Shown here: in pieces, positions 11,036 to 22,045 of the stretch
How the letters are laid out: each line of letters opens with the position of its first letter
How positions within the stretch are numbered: position 1 is the first letter of the stretch
Origin: Undaria pinnatifida
Lineage: Eukaryota; Sar; Phaeophyceae; Laminariales; Alariaceae
DNA: 64,000 bases
Direction: 5' to 3'
Assembly: GCA_012845835.1 (NCBI GenBank)
Contig: JABAKD010000025.1
Span: 31,998,314-32,062,313, forward strand
The notes under the pieces: generated by a model
The model's input: only the letters and a program-made list of their open reading frames with translations
What the model was told of the DNA's origin: nothing
Databases searched by the model: none
Translations under genes and position numbers: made by a program

Positions 11036-12500
11036 CCGGTATGATACTACGTGCAGATACGTTGTTTTCTGTCTCCTCAATCCCCGATACCGGTGGGCCG
11101 AGCGCGTGTGTGTGCGTTTGGAAACGGTTCGAGCGAGCTGTGTTGCTTGTGCAAAACCAAACTTAAAAAAGCGGGGATATAGCAACAAATTTAATTAAAC
11201 ATACAGGTATAGTCTACACTTATTAATAGTGCACCACCACCGCACGCCACACAAAGATACTGTCATGAGCGAATGGAACCTACCGGTGTCATCTCGGTAT
11301 AGTGCAAGGTGGGCAAAGGGCAAACCTTCTGAGCACGTTCATATCGCTGTAGACGTGCGGGGTTTCCCATGTCCTGTGAGGTTGGAATGATCTTTGGCGT
11401 TCGGAAAGATGTTTCCGCAGCCTGTGGGCACCGTTTGGAGGTTTCCGGGTTTCTGTCGATTTTGCGCAAAGGTTAAATTTCCATCAAAATAAGTGCTCAG
11501 AAGGTTCATGGTTGGCCTCTTTCCCACACATGTGTCATGTTCTACTATGTTCTTCATGAAACGGGGGCTTCCCGTTCACCCGGCTAGATGTACCAGGGCT
11601 TATGGATAGGGATGGTTTCAGATGAAGTGGTAGGAACGACATTCTGTAATGGGGTGCTCTCCGTAGAAGGATAGTTTGTGGAGTGTAGTGGCCTCAATAT
11701 CTAGAAACAAGTACTTGGTTTGATGTACAAGTAAATGCAAAGTCGTCTACACCGTCCAATCATGTACATGTCACAATACATTCATCGTTAATTCTCCACC
11801 CCCCAACCGCCAGTAATAATGATGATGTACCTGGCATTATAACTGGTGGAAATCCTTGACCGTAACAATAGTACTCGTATGGCAATGCCATGGCAGTGCC
11901 TTGGCAATGTCACGAGCTTCCTGGCATGGAACGGGGGTCGATCACTTTTCATGGGCGTTCACGGGTTTTCAAAAAAAAAGTCATGGCTTTTCCGATGTCA
12001 TTTCGACAGGGTTCCAAGGCATTGCCGCTATGGCAGTGTCATGGGGGGGGGTTCATATTGCTATCGTGGGACTCATGCCGCCGTTAAGTTCGAGTATTGT
12101 CACAACAGTAATCCGAGTGGGGGATGCGTGGTTGGTCGGTGTTGGTAAGCGTGCCCCGCATGGGTTCCGGTGTCTTTGGTAGTCTCTCGTCATGGCTGGA
12201 CGTGGCTACTCTATGCTCATACCCTATCATTCATTATTTCCCTCGATTCTAATGCTAAAACACAGACATAATAGGGCTAATTAGGGTAGGGCAGGGTAGT
12301 GCAGAGGGTTGTGAGATAAGAGGCGTCCTGCTTGCCCCATCGTCGTCATCTACGTTATCGCCCATCTGTGATGGCCTTGACGTGAGTGTAACGTCTAATG
12401 ACGTGTAATATCACGCGGTTTCACCTCAACCATGACATGATTTCACGTGAAATCTATAAACTATCAGAATAAATACATGTACAAGTTGCAGCTGCTGCTC
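11036..12500. other. Mostly non-coding; dispersed GGCAATGCCATGGCA repeats
   Basis: Around 11.88-12.05 kb and again at 10.54-10.62 kb there are runs of imperfect GGCA(C/A)TGCCATG units that generate overlapping plus-strand open frames. A short frame from ATG 11264 (MSEWNLPVSSRYSARWAKGK) may be coding but is unsupported. Confidence 0.35.
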
Positions 12501-13189
12501 GGAGAAGGCTCCTTCACTTTTCTTGGGTGTATTTTGAGCTGTTGCCGTGCTGTTAAGATACGGTTTCGCGTGAATTGTGCGCCCTATGCCGGACAAACGA
12601 GAGCCGCCCCGACCTTTGCCCTCGCCAAGGCCCTTCTCATGACCCACGATTGAGGACCCCGACCCTGTCTTTTGGCCGAACCCCGGAGGAAGAGTTGGCA
12701 GAACGAAACCGGGGAAAACAGCGACGCAGCGACAGTCGCTACCGTGGAGACCGCAATCGTGGGGCGGCGGCAGAAATAGTGGGGGTTGCGACCACCACCA
12801 CCGCCGCGGGGATGACAGCGGTGGTGGAGGCGAGGAAAGTGCATCGGGTGCTGGTGTGGCTGAGGCGCTGCCGATGAGGCAACTTTGAGCCAACAACCGG
12901 GGCAGTTGGCCGCAGCTCTGGCGGAGGCAACGGAGGGCGGAGGAATGGCGCGAGAGGCCGTTCAGTGTGGGACGGCTCGTCAACCTCCTCATGCTCGTCT
13001 TCGTCCTCGAGCACCGACGACAGCGAGGTGGTCGTGATAGCAGGCAAGAGGTGTCAAGAGCCATGGCAGGAGGAACACCTGGGCCTAAGGCTTTCACCCT
13101 CCTGTTGGGTCTGCTGATAAAGCCCTTCGACGGGTTTGACACGGGAGGAGGGATAAACTAAGCTACATACTTCTGGAAAGTGTAACGGC

Positions 13190-14032
13190 ATGCCTTCTTC
13201 TGATTTCAGTCGGGAGTTTCGCGTACTTGTGCCGACCGCTACGGGGAGTGAGCGCGTTTCGTCTAAGGGGAAGGATGTGGTGTTGGAGGTGGTTCGGGTG
13301 GCATCAAAAGAGCAATCTCCGGCTCTCCCGCCTGCGTTGTACCCTTGGTCGAGGGCAACGGACCCGCGGCCATACGCCTCGTTGGATGCTATGTAGCGGG
13401 GTTTTAGTGACTAAGCGCATGAAAAGACGCCTGCAATCAACGGCGAAATATTTGTTTTTCTCCCTGTTTCTTCGACGCGAGCGCGGTCATCCAACCCGTC
13501 GGGACCCCGGCCCGCCGATCATGGGCGCGGCCAGGACCGAGTGCCGTCCCAGTCACTTTCGTGGCAGACGGGATCGAGCCATCATTCAACTGTCATGCCC
13601 ATCAAAAATTCATCTGACCCCTGGTTTGACCACACATCGAAATGCTGGCCACTAGAAGAGCATTATGCAGAAGGCTTTGCCACTATTGCCTCGTTTAAGA
13701 CAGACGACCCTCCTCTTTGGAGCGGCCTCCTTTCACCTCGCGCTGATGCCCTCCGATAAATCCGGGGGCTTTGCCTCAACTGCCACGAAGACGACCATTC
13801 CTTCAAGCATTGTAGGCATCCTTCCATTACTGCGAGTGGCTGCTTGAACCCTGGACTTGGCCAACTTGGCGACGATGACGCACACCCACGTCGACAAACA
13901 CGCATGGTATGCTACCACCGAAACGATAAATATTATCGCCCGAACAACCACAAGGAAAATCGTCGCTATCTTTCAGGTCAATCGCGAGGGTACCACCAGG
14001 GCCAGGTGAACTGTCACAACGATACCACGTAA
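13190..14032 (+). pseudogene. Gag, decayed (CCHC zinc knuckle)
   Basis: One frame runs from SSDFSREFRVLVPTATGSER through WFDHTSKCWPLEEHYAEGF to the knuckle LCLNCHEDDHSFKHC, a C-x2-C-x4-H-x4-C nucleocapsid motif. It then has a basic, Arg/Asn-rich tail. In-frame stops occur near 13394, in the next few codons, and at 13757-13759 just before the knuckle. The frame continues with proline-rich text past a stop at about 14030. Upstream (12.58-13.1 kb) lies low-complexity Gly- and Ser-rich text that may be the Gag N-terminus. Confidence 0.7.
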
Positions 14033-15269
14033 ACGTCGGATCATGATGGTGGTATCCCGCGCTCGCCCGCCTCTTCTGCCCCCGCTCCTGCTCCTCGAAT
14101 GCGCTTTGGAGCCGCCCACAACCCGGGCAAAAATACTCGCGCGCCAGCCTGGCACATTCCGTAACGGCAATCGACAGCTCGACGGCGGTACGGCACTGTC
14201 GACAACACTGTCGGGGGACACCTCTCTTGGTCTCTTTTGGTTTCTTTTGGTTTCAGAAGATGCTCGCGTTCCTGTTGATTGCCTGTCCAGTAACGCAGCA
14301 CATATTGCCTCTGTCAAGAGCCCACGGGCTCCTACGCCGTCGGCGGACAATTCTCACGGCGTAGTACCGGCGGCGGGAACTAGCGCTTCGAGCGTGGTTT
14401 CCGCCAGCCAGGTATTTTTTTTGCTTTTGTTTCGACAGTGAGAACGCGCGCTTCCAGCGACGTTCCCCTCGGCCATGGTCTAAGTTCGGCGACGGGAACC
14501 GCGCTTCCAGCGCCGTTTCCCTCAGCTGCGGCATGAACTCGGCAATGGGGGTACGCGCTCCAAGCGCCGCCCCCATCAACCATGGCACGGGAGCCTACGC
14601 TTTGCGCGCTCCCCCCGAGGCACGCGTCGCGCAGCAATATAGCTGGTTTGACGGCGCGTCGCCTTTTCACGCGAATTTGTTCATCCCCCCTTTTCCTTGA
14701 CCAGGCGGTGACGGTCAGTTTGAGGTGTGGGACGTTCGACCCTCAAACACTTTTTCTGATCACGAGGTGGCGGTCGATTTTAGGGGCGGGAAGGCCAACA
14801 CTGAAACACCGAGATCTTTTGCAAGTCTCGATCCGGTGTTTGCTCGCGATAACAGCGGGCGCTCTGTCCTTTTTCCCATCAAGTAGGAGTCGATAAGATT
14901 AGCTACCTCGTCTCCCTTCTCCAAGAGGCATAACGGACAAGAGCCTCCTCGGGTAAAAACATATTTGCCACTTGCCCGAGCCCCGCTCCAGAAAAATCCC
15001 ACGGGGTCTACGGACCCTGCTTCGTCTTTTAACACGCTAACCCACGTGTTTCAGGCTACGTCTGTCCCAGTGGCACAGGAAAAAGATCCGACACTGCGCA
15101 ACGGGCCCGTGGTGACGCCACGGCCTTCAGCGTGATCAGCTGGACGCTATTCCCGTAAGTTCAAGGAGGAATCGCGCCTCTCTCGACAAGCAGAAACAAC
15201 TCAGAGCCCCTGCTCCTTCGGGCGCAGTTAGAGCAGTTTTCTTGCGATTATACGCCAAAAAGCGAAGGG

Positions 15270-15835
15270 GCCACGACGCGAGAAACCGTGGGTTCGGACT
15301 CTCGTCGTGCTCCCGAGGCCTTGTGTTCCTGAGGGGGACACTACAGACCCAAAGAGCCGAGGACTGGTGTTCCCAGAGGGGGGCATTGCGGACCCCAATA
15401 CCCAACGAGGCTACCGACGGGTTGGCACCGTCGGTGTTGGACTCTTTTTCAGGTGCAGCGAGGACGGCTTCTTACTAGTTTCCGCCAGCGAGTGAGGAGG
15501 ACTCGAGGCGAGAAACCCCGAGTTCGTACTCGCATCTTGCTCCCGAGGCCTGGTGCTCCCGCAAGAAGACACTACAGACCGAAAGAGCCGAGGACTGGTG
15601 TGCGCAGAAGGGGACATTGCAGACCCAAAAATGTCCAACAAGGCTACCCACGGGTTGGCACCGTCGGTTTTTGCCATTTTTCGGGCGAAGTTCGAGCGGA
15701 TTTTCGCGCTTTTCCGTTAACGAGCGAAAAAAGACCCAAGGCGAGAGACCACGGATTCGGATTCGAGTCGTGCTCCCGAGGTCTGGTGTTCCCGGACGGG
15801 GGCATTGCAGGCCCAAATTCCAACACAGCTTTTGA
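15270..15835 (+). repeat. Peptide-coding tandem repeats between gag and NADAR
   Basis: Imperfect nested repeats: a short unit like CCGAGGxCTGGTGTTCCCxG followed by AGGGGGxCATTGCxGACCCAA, grouped into larger units of about 230 bases (three, the last partial). In frame they read SRGLVFPEGGIADP and variants such as SRGLVCAEGDIADP. Conservation of the peptide despite base changes suggests it was once translated. Confidence 0.65.
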
Positions 15836-15852
15836 CCCAATCCACAGACAAA

Positions 15853-16320
15853 GTGGTGCTATTCTGGCAGCCCCCATCCTATTTTTCACCGTTTTTCCGT
15901 GCGTCGTTTGCCGTGGACGACGTGCCATATTCTTGCGCGGAGCAGTACATGATGGCCGAGAAGACCAGGGTCTTCCAAGACCATCGAGCAGTGGGGCTCA
16001 TCCTGGCGTCGCCTATTCCAAGCACACGCAAACGAACCGGTCGAGGCGTGTGCGACCATGATTCCGGTGTTGGGTACAGGGAGAAGCAAAACGCCGTACT
16101 ATCTGGCACCTACGCCAAATTCACGCAGAATCCAGCCATACAGCAATCACCTTTTGAGCTTTGACAACAAGCGTCTGGCTGAATCCAGCCATGTAGACCC
16201 AGTGTGGGACATTGGTCTCCGGGCGGATGGTCTCAGGGCCAACAACCCATACCAGGGGAGAGGAAAAACTTTCTCGGTGAGGCACTTTCTGCTGTTCGCG
16301 AAGCTATTTGCGACAATGAG
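15853..16320 (+). pseudogene. NADAR (YbiA/DUF1768-like) domain in the retroelement
   Basis: The first frame gives VLFWQPPSYFSPFF, then FAVDDVPYSCAEQYMMAEK, RAVGLILAS, TGRGVCDHDSGVGYREKQNA and VLSGTYAKFTQNPAI. The second frame continues RLAESSHVDPVWDIGLRADG..ANNPYQGRGK, and the first frame resumes NFLGEALSAVREAI. This is a near-complete NADAR domain, including the CAEQYMMAEK core, the GNxAKFxQNP block, the DxxWGIGL block and the NxLGxALMxVR end. Two frameshifts and loss of the usual Trp in the FDxxxW block point to decay. The family comprises N-glycosidases acting on ADP-ribose-type or riboflavin-pathway substrates. It lies where protease or the gag-pol linker would be expected. Confidence 0.82.
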
Positions 16321-16839
16321 ACCGGGTCGGGACATCCAGCCTCCCCTAGTCGGTTTCGCACCTGCGCTGCGAATGCAAGAACCAAGAAATCTCGTCCGCG
16401 CCGCGGCCAGGCCGTTAACAGCAGCCAGCGATCGCAAAGCTTCCCCATCGGCGTTTCCGATCCGTTTCTTGGGCGCGTTGGCCAATTGAAACCCGTGAAG
16501 GTTTGGAGACAGCTTCTGGCGTCGGCCCTGACCTTGCGCTGTCAGAACACGGCCCCTGTTTGTCGAGGGTACTGTCACGCTGGACGACGTTTCGTTCATT
16601 ATGAAAATCGCGCATATCAGTTGAGCAACGCTCGACTCGGAGAGGCACTGGACTCCTCTAGATTTGGGGACCGGCATCATTTTTTGGGCTCTCAAACGTC
16701 TCCGAGGGTACTGTGGGGAACAAAGTTCCGCATATCCTCCGGCCACAAGACACAGAAGAGCATTGACAAAATGGGTACCCTCAATGCACAAGTTCAGCAG
16801 TAGCTTAAGTTCGTCACCGCGTTCGATTGCACACTCGAG

Positions 16840-16925
16840 TACCGCAAAGGCAGCGCCAACGGCATCGCCGATTTTTCCGGCCGTCTTCCAGAGCCTGCTA
16901 CGGAGTACGACCGCAGTGGCTTGAC
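16840..16925 (+). pseudogene. C-terminal remnant of Ty3/gypsy RNase H
   Basis: The frame reads FVTAFDCTLEYRKGSANGIA followed by DFSGRLP. This matches the F-D-x-E-Y-R-x-G-x-x-N-x-x-A-D-x-L-S-R-L-P end of gypsy RNase H, with ADFSGRLP in place of ADALSRLP. No reverse transcriptase motif (YxDD, LPFGL) is visible upstream, so about a kilobase of pol has been lost. Confidence 0.75.
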
Positions 16926-17024
16926 AAACTTCAACCCCGTGGGGTTGACACGCCCCAACCCCGTTGGAGATAGCGTTATCTACGTCCTACCGACCCGCGG
17001 GCAGCGCGCTCCCTCCTCGCCGAT

Positions 17025-17205
17025 CCAGGGGTCGGTTTGGGTGGACTCGCGCCCCTCGCCGAAAGCACGGTCTTTGGTGGGCTCGCGCCCCACACCGAAA
17101 TCACTGCTTTGGGTGAACTCGAACCCCTCACCGAGAGCACTGTCTTGGGTGGGCTCGTGCCCCGCACTAAACATGCTGCCTTGGCTGGACTTCCTCTCAC
17201 CTCTA
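17025..17205 (+). repeat. About 42-bp coding repeats in the RNase H-integrase linker
   Basis: Four imperfect units read LGGLAPLAESTV, FGGLAPHTEITA, LGELEPLTESTV and LGGLVPRTKHAA. The surrounding frame (17037-17564) is Ser/Thr/Ala-rich and probably an unstructured linker. Confidence 0.6.
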
Positions 17206-18162
17206 CCGCATTTCACGATTTTCGCACACACGAACCACGTATAAAGATTGACGGCATTTCTTCTTCCCCGGGGAGATTCATCGCTCGTGTTTCTGCTTCC
17301 GTCGCCACTACCGAAGGCTGTACCGGCCGTGGGTCGATTTCGCCTGCCGCTGACACCGTTTTCGCGTGGTTTTCTGCCATACGCGTCGCGGGCGGCACGG
17401 GCTCTGCAGACGCCCTGGCTGCAGTGACGCCTATCGCACAGCCGACTTATCTATCCCGGAGTTCTACACAGGAGACGGCCCCCGCCGCGACCACCGCTTC
17501 GACTGTGTCCACCTCCGCCTTGCTTGGCACCCCAGCCCCTCCGTCGTCGACGATGCGCCGATGAACAGCGACAGCAACGGGTAATACACTCCCGCTGTGT
17601 ATTATGGATTCGGGCCCGGCGGGGCCCCTCGGCCATCATCCAGACAAGATACAACCCCGCCGCGGGCCCCACGGCCGCGGCCGGCTCCGCACACCGCCGT
17701 GAACACTGCTCTTGCCCACTCGACGGTCCGCACGGTGCCACTACCGTTCGACCTCAACCACGCAGAGCCTATGTGGGAACTCCTCTATTGCGGCCCACGC
17801 CTTCTCCTGGTGACACGCCGACTGCACACACAAGGTCCGACGCCGTTCGCGACGCTGCTGAATTGCGGTTCGCTGATTCCGTCGCACGTTATTCACATGC
17901 GTATTAGAAGTGAGAGCAGCACGCTGAGCCGACGTGCAACGCAATGATGCGTTACGTCTCTATCGGCTGGCCATGGGTCCCGCCGCCCGACGTTTTGGCG
18001 TTCTACCTCTCGCACGAGCGTCCATCCCTCTCAGACATAAAGGAGCTGGCTGGTAAGGGTTGACTACATACACCCGACGATGACATCGTCCTACTCGTCC
18101 GTAACCCGACACTGCCGCCAACAAGGTCTGACATACCCAACTCTGCGGGTTGAGCTTCTTGC

Positions 18163-18430
18163 TTGCTAAATGACGAGCCGGTTCGCATCTACGTTCCCCT
18201 GCCGATGTGCCCTTGGATCATGCAAGCTCGTCACTCGGTGGCCTCTTGTCACCTTGGCACCACGCGCACGTTGCGCATGTTGGAGCGGTTTTATTTGTGG
18301 ATTGGCATGAATGTGTGCACCCGGTGGTGGCTTCGTCACCGCTTGAAGTGCCAAGCACGGAAAACTTGTCCGCTAGCCCATCATCTCAATGCCTCTACCG
18401 GAAGGTCCAGGTGTCGCCGTCAGAGTTGAC
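18163..18430 (+). pseudogene. Integrase N-terminal zinc-binding region, frameshifted
   Basis: The frame reads MQARHSVASCHLGTTRTLRM then LERFYLWIGMNVCTRWWLRH and RLKCQARKT. This fits the gypsy H-x-H-x-C-x-C integrase_H2C2 layout (HxGxxKTxxxLxxxFYWxGM). The first of the two expected Cys is His (HRLKC). A +1 frameshift separates it from the catalytic core, whose frame opens at 18389. Confidence 0.7.
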
Positions 18431-19660
18431 TACTTCGGCCCCCTTCCAGTCACACCACGAGGCAACATCTACACCCTGCTGTTCACCGATCGCTTCAGTC
18501 GTCGGGCCGGCATGACCCCCGTCTCTGCCGCTGAGTTCACAGCGGAGGGTACAACCAATAGCCTGGTGAACCAATACATCCCCTTGTGGGGGTGCCCGCG
18601 CACCATACTCTCGGACAACGGACTGCAGTTCTGCTCCGAGCTTTCACAAGCTTTATATCAGCTGTTGCGTGTGCACAAGCTTGCTACAAGCTCCTATCAC
18701 GCTAACCGTAACGGGGGCGTTGGTCGGGTACACCACACTATGGTCCAAATGCTGGCTATGGTCGTCAACAAGCGCCAAGACGATTGGGACTTGCATCTGC
18801 CTAACGTAGAATTCGCTTACAACAATTCCATCAGCGCGGCGACGGGTCTGGCGCCCAACGAGGTCCACATGGACAAACTCCAACGGCTCGCCCTGACGGT
18901 TTTCGACCGCACTGGTATCGTGGGACACCAGAGTCAGGCTCGAGACCACCTGGCCTATTGCGACTTGGGCAACGACCGGAAAAAGCGCGCGAACGATATT
19001 GTCCGCGCACACCACGCCCTCACCGTTTCCCGTGTTAACCACAGAAATTCCGCCCTCGCCGACGCGCTGCGTCCAGCACCTAACTTCGCTGTAGGTGGTT
19101 GGGCATGGGTGTGCAATTCTGCCTCTACCATCCGCCAGGGTGTGAAGGCCGACACCGACGCCGAGGTACTCAAGGCCAAACTCGCGCTTTACTGGACGGG
19201 CCCGTACACGATTCTGGCAGTCGGTCTCTGCTCCGTCGCCGAGACCCCGGACGGTTCGCCGCTCGGAAGCAACCTCCTCTATTTGGATCTTCCTTCAGCT
19301 CTTCCAGGTTCGGACGCTCGTCGGCGTGCGGCCATCGAGCGCTGTAAGCCCTGTGCCAACCCCCACGACAGCGGGGACATGCCCAAATACCTACCGGCGG
19401 GGCTGACACAGTACGTGCTCAAAGCCTTTTCCAAGAAGTACCCGCCGTATCACGTCCCTCAAGACGACGTTTCGACTCCCCTCCAACGGCTGGAGGTGGA
19501 ACAAATCACTGGTCATCAGTTGGTGCGGGGGCGAGGGGGCGTCATCGCCGTGCCATACAAGACGCATTGGGCGGGACGCTCCGAACCTTCCTGGGAGCGG
19601 GAAATGGACCTCCACCTCTCCCGCCCCATATCTTGCGTTATTGAGCCGGAACCCTGGACC
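18389..19660 (+). pseudogene. Integrase catalytic core plus chromodomain
   Basis: The longest real open frame in the window. It has Asp at residue 14 (VRVDYFGPLP) and Asp at 76 (TILSDNGLQF). The third acidic position, 35 residues after the second Asp and normally Glu, is Gly112 in NGGVGRVHHTM, so the DD35E triad is broken. The PNVEFAYNNSISAATGLAPN segment and the WTGPYTIL GPY/F module follow. A chromodomain-like segment lies at about 369-412 (LEVEQITGHQ, VPYKTHWAGRSEPSWEREMD). The frame stays open past this point to 20050, but the sensible C-terminal text is in another frame. Confidence 0.85.
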
Positions 19661-19779
19661 AGCACCACCAAACCAATCGCCTTCACCGCCGAATGTGGAT
19701 CGGGGCGGCACAGCGCGAGCTCTCCCGCAGCAACGGGGAACGTTTCCTCGCGCCAGGCTACGCCTGTGTTCCCCGCGCC

Positions 19780-20082
19780 GATTGGCGCCGTCGCTACCTC
19801 GACACGGTACTTTCTAAGGGAGCCCACGTTTGGTACAAGGGAAACGATGGGTTATGGTGGCTTGGAAAACTCAGCGCGAGCACCACCGAGGACAAGGTAT
19901 ACCTGGTCCGGTTTCTGGATGATCCGGGACCGATTAAACTTCCTCTCGCCCCGGCGCGCCACACGACTTCGACGGGAGCCATACGAGGCTCTTGGTTCCT
20001 GCAAGTTCACATCGCCAGTGCGTTTCCTCGGGGAATTCAACGTAACGTGAACGAACCTCGAGGCGCGGTCGTGACCAGTTGA
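19780..20082 (+). pseudogene. C-terminal polyprotein domain in a shifted frame
   Basis: The frame reads RRYLDTVLSKGAHVWYKGND, GLWWLGKLSASTTEDKVYLV and RFLDDPGPIKLPL, a small beta-rich segment with a Tudor-like look. It then has TTSTGAIRGSWFLQVHIASA to a stop at 20082. It is one frame away from the integrase/chromodomain, which implies a frameshift between about 19.66 and 19.78 kb. Confidence 0.6.
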
Positions 20083-20415
20083 CGTCCAAGCCGCCACCGC
20101 TCCTCGATATTTCTTCATTTTTGGGGGTTATGAGGTTTGAGTCTTTGTCTTGGGGTTGTTCGTAGTGTGCTGAGAGTCTTCGTCGGGTTTTGGGGCGGTT
20201 CTTTCCATTATTTCCTTCTTTTTGTCCTGCCGAGCCCCTTGCTCAGTGCCGGGCAAGGGTTTGGGTAAACGCTGCTATCTGAGGCGCAGGGCTGTCGCTT
20301 TTTCGTTGTTGTTCAATTTCGCCCTGACGACGCCCTCCTTAGCCCAGAGCCGGGGGGCGACCAGGGTATCCTGTTCGCGCGTAGCGTGGTACAGGGCTAT
20401 GTACGGGTATGTGTG

Positions 20416-20655
20416 TCATCTTTTATGGTCAGTGTGTTGCATTTGTTATACTTTGTTTTTTTGACTAAGCACTTTCCCTCCTCGCGGGGCTGCAGGTGTT
20501 GCCACCTTCCATCCCGGGTATTTGTCGTTTCCGTGTCATCTTTCACCTGTTGTGTGCTATATTTGTTCTACTTTGTTTTTTCGACTAAACACTTCCCCGC
20601 CCTCACGGGGCTGTAGGTGCTGCCATCTTTCATCCCGGGTATTTGTCGTTTCCTC
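20416..20655. repeat. About 120-bp tandem duplication 3' of the polyprotein
   Basis: Two copies of a unit with GTGTCATCTTT, TTTGTTxTACTTTGTTTTTT, CGACTAA(A/G)CACTT, GGGGCTG(C/T)AGGTG and CATCCCGGGTATTTGTCGTT. A shorter duplication at 20.80-20.90 kb repeats CCTTTTCTGCCCCCCxCCCC..CCACACCG..GCGGCAGGTT. Probably the element's 3' untranslated region. Confidence 0.65.
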
Positions 20656-21096
20656 GTCTAACTCCCCGCCATGCCGATGACCCGCGGGAAGTTTTTCGCA
20701 TGGATCTCCCTTGTGTTAGCGCCTGTGTTCCCCTCCATATCGATGAGGGGTCCCCTCGCCACAATACCTTTTCTGTGATGGGTTTGCCGTGGAACCTTTT
20801 CCTGCCCCCCCCGCCACACCGGTGGTATGCGGCAGGTTCTAGAGCCTTTTCTGCCCCCCGCCCCGCCACACCGACGGTGCGCGGCAGGTTTTTGATGGGT
20901 GACTTTCTCCTTGTTGAAGGGTCTGCGTTTCCTTCAACTGCTTTTCTTCACGTGCTCCTGGCCCCATAGCCAGACCTTTAGAAGTGTTGAGTGGGTTTTG
21001 AGGAGCCGCATTTTCGACTCATGGTCTAGTTCGTAGAACCAGAGTTTCCCCTAATCTCCCATATTTCTATATATGCGGCACATCAGGGTGGGCTAG

Positions 21097-21369
21097 TGTT
21101 AAGATACGGCCTCGAAAGGCCTGTAATTATCCGAATATGGACCATTTGGGTGGGTTTCGTACGATATATGGTTGGCGTTTTATATTCGGGAAAGTTCGGA
21201 AAATAGATCGGCAGGCACGTGCCTCCGAACTCAGAAGTCATCCGGGGCTCTGGTGGAATCGAATAAAGATACGCCTCTACCAAGGCAAAGAAAGTGAGTA
21301 CTCTCCGAGGACCAGCTCAATTGGCAGACCTGCAGGGGGCACTTTGCGCCCCCACCCTATAACCTTACA
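21097..21369 (+). mobile_element. LTR-like sequence, TG..CA, about 273 bp
   Basis: It begins TGTTAAGATACGGCC and ends CCTTACA, with an AATAAAG polyadenylation-type signal at about 21.26 kb. GCTAG lies directly before it and again two bases after it. It could be the 3' LTR of the Ty3/gypsy element or an unrelated solo LTR. No second copy is visible in this window. Confidence 0.45.
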
Positions 21370-22045
21370 GTGCTAGCTTGCGATGAGGATCACCCCTCGG
21401 TCCGATACTCCCTCATCTTGCTCCCCGACCCCGACTGTGTCGGAGGAGGCTTCGGGCGCATGCTTGCACCGTGCCCCAGGGCTGCCGGCTGGCAGGGCGT
21501 GCTTTACACGCTGATTGCAGACCTATTTTAAATACGTCAGCTGTGAGTTCTACCATTTGAGCGGTATATAGTGATTTCCATCAGTAGAAAGGTCTAGATT
21601 CAACGTTGCAAGCTGCGTGATTCATCACAGCAGTCTCCTTGTCAATATATACATAAGAGTGCTCGCATACAGGGGAGAAGAGAGGAGAGAGGTCCAAGTA
21701 CATGTATGTGGTTTGACTGCTGAAATTGATTATGTAGTGCTCAGCAGTACGTTCGAGGTACGAGGTGGTTTGGCGATTACTGCTGCCGCTGTTGTAGTAG
21801 TCCTGCCATACTACCCGCCAGTACTCGCATGTACCTAGCATAAGCTACGATCATCACGAATTTCTGGTCCTTCTGACCGTATCATTGGTTTCTCCCTTCA
21901 ATATATACAGCCCCCCTCGGCACTCGCTCCACCTCATGCTTCCAATACTAGACTATATATGAACTGATTTAATACCACATGGTACTACTTGGCAGTAATC
22001 TATCGCTTCTGCGGTCCCTCTCCGCTTCGTTCACCTGTCTTACAG
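21370..22045. other. No gene recognised
   Basis: Mixed-composition sequence. Short open frames on both strands lack splice support or family motifs. Confidence 0.4.

Larger units (their letters stand above)
12500..20085 (+). mobile_element. Decayed Ty3/gypsy chromodomain retrotransposon with a NADAR domain
   Basis: A GC-rich block with one dominant strand contains, in order: gag with a CCHC knuckle (13.2-14.0 kb), short peptide repeats (15.3-15.8), a NADAR/YbiA-like domain (15.85-16.32), the end of an RNase H domain (EYRKGSANGIADFSGRLP, 16.85-16.91), another peptide-repeat linker (17.0-17.2), integrase, chromodomain and a C-terminal domain (18.2-20.08). The reverse transcriptase and most of RNase H are absent, and stops and frameshifts run throughout, so it is dead. 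The RNase H-integrase-chromodomain order fits Ty3/gypsy. I found no 5' LTR or primer-binding site, so the left edge is approximate. Confidence 0.85.

Noticed and set aside
12426-13142. 238-residue minus-strand open frame
   Set aside because: It is opposite GC-rich gag-proximal sequence. It is Pro/Arg low complexity with no domain, and the plus strand fits the retroelement better.
21300-21370. tRNA-like AGCTCAATTGGCAGA string
   Set aside because: It resembles a D-arm by chance. No T-arm or acceptor pairing follows, and it lies inside the LTR-like sequence.
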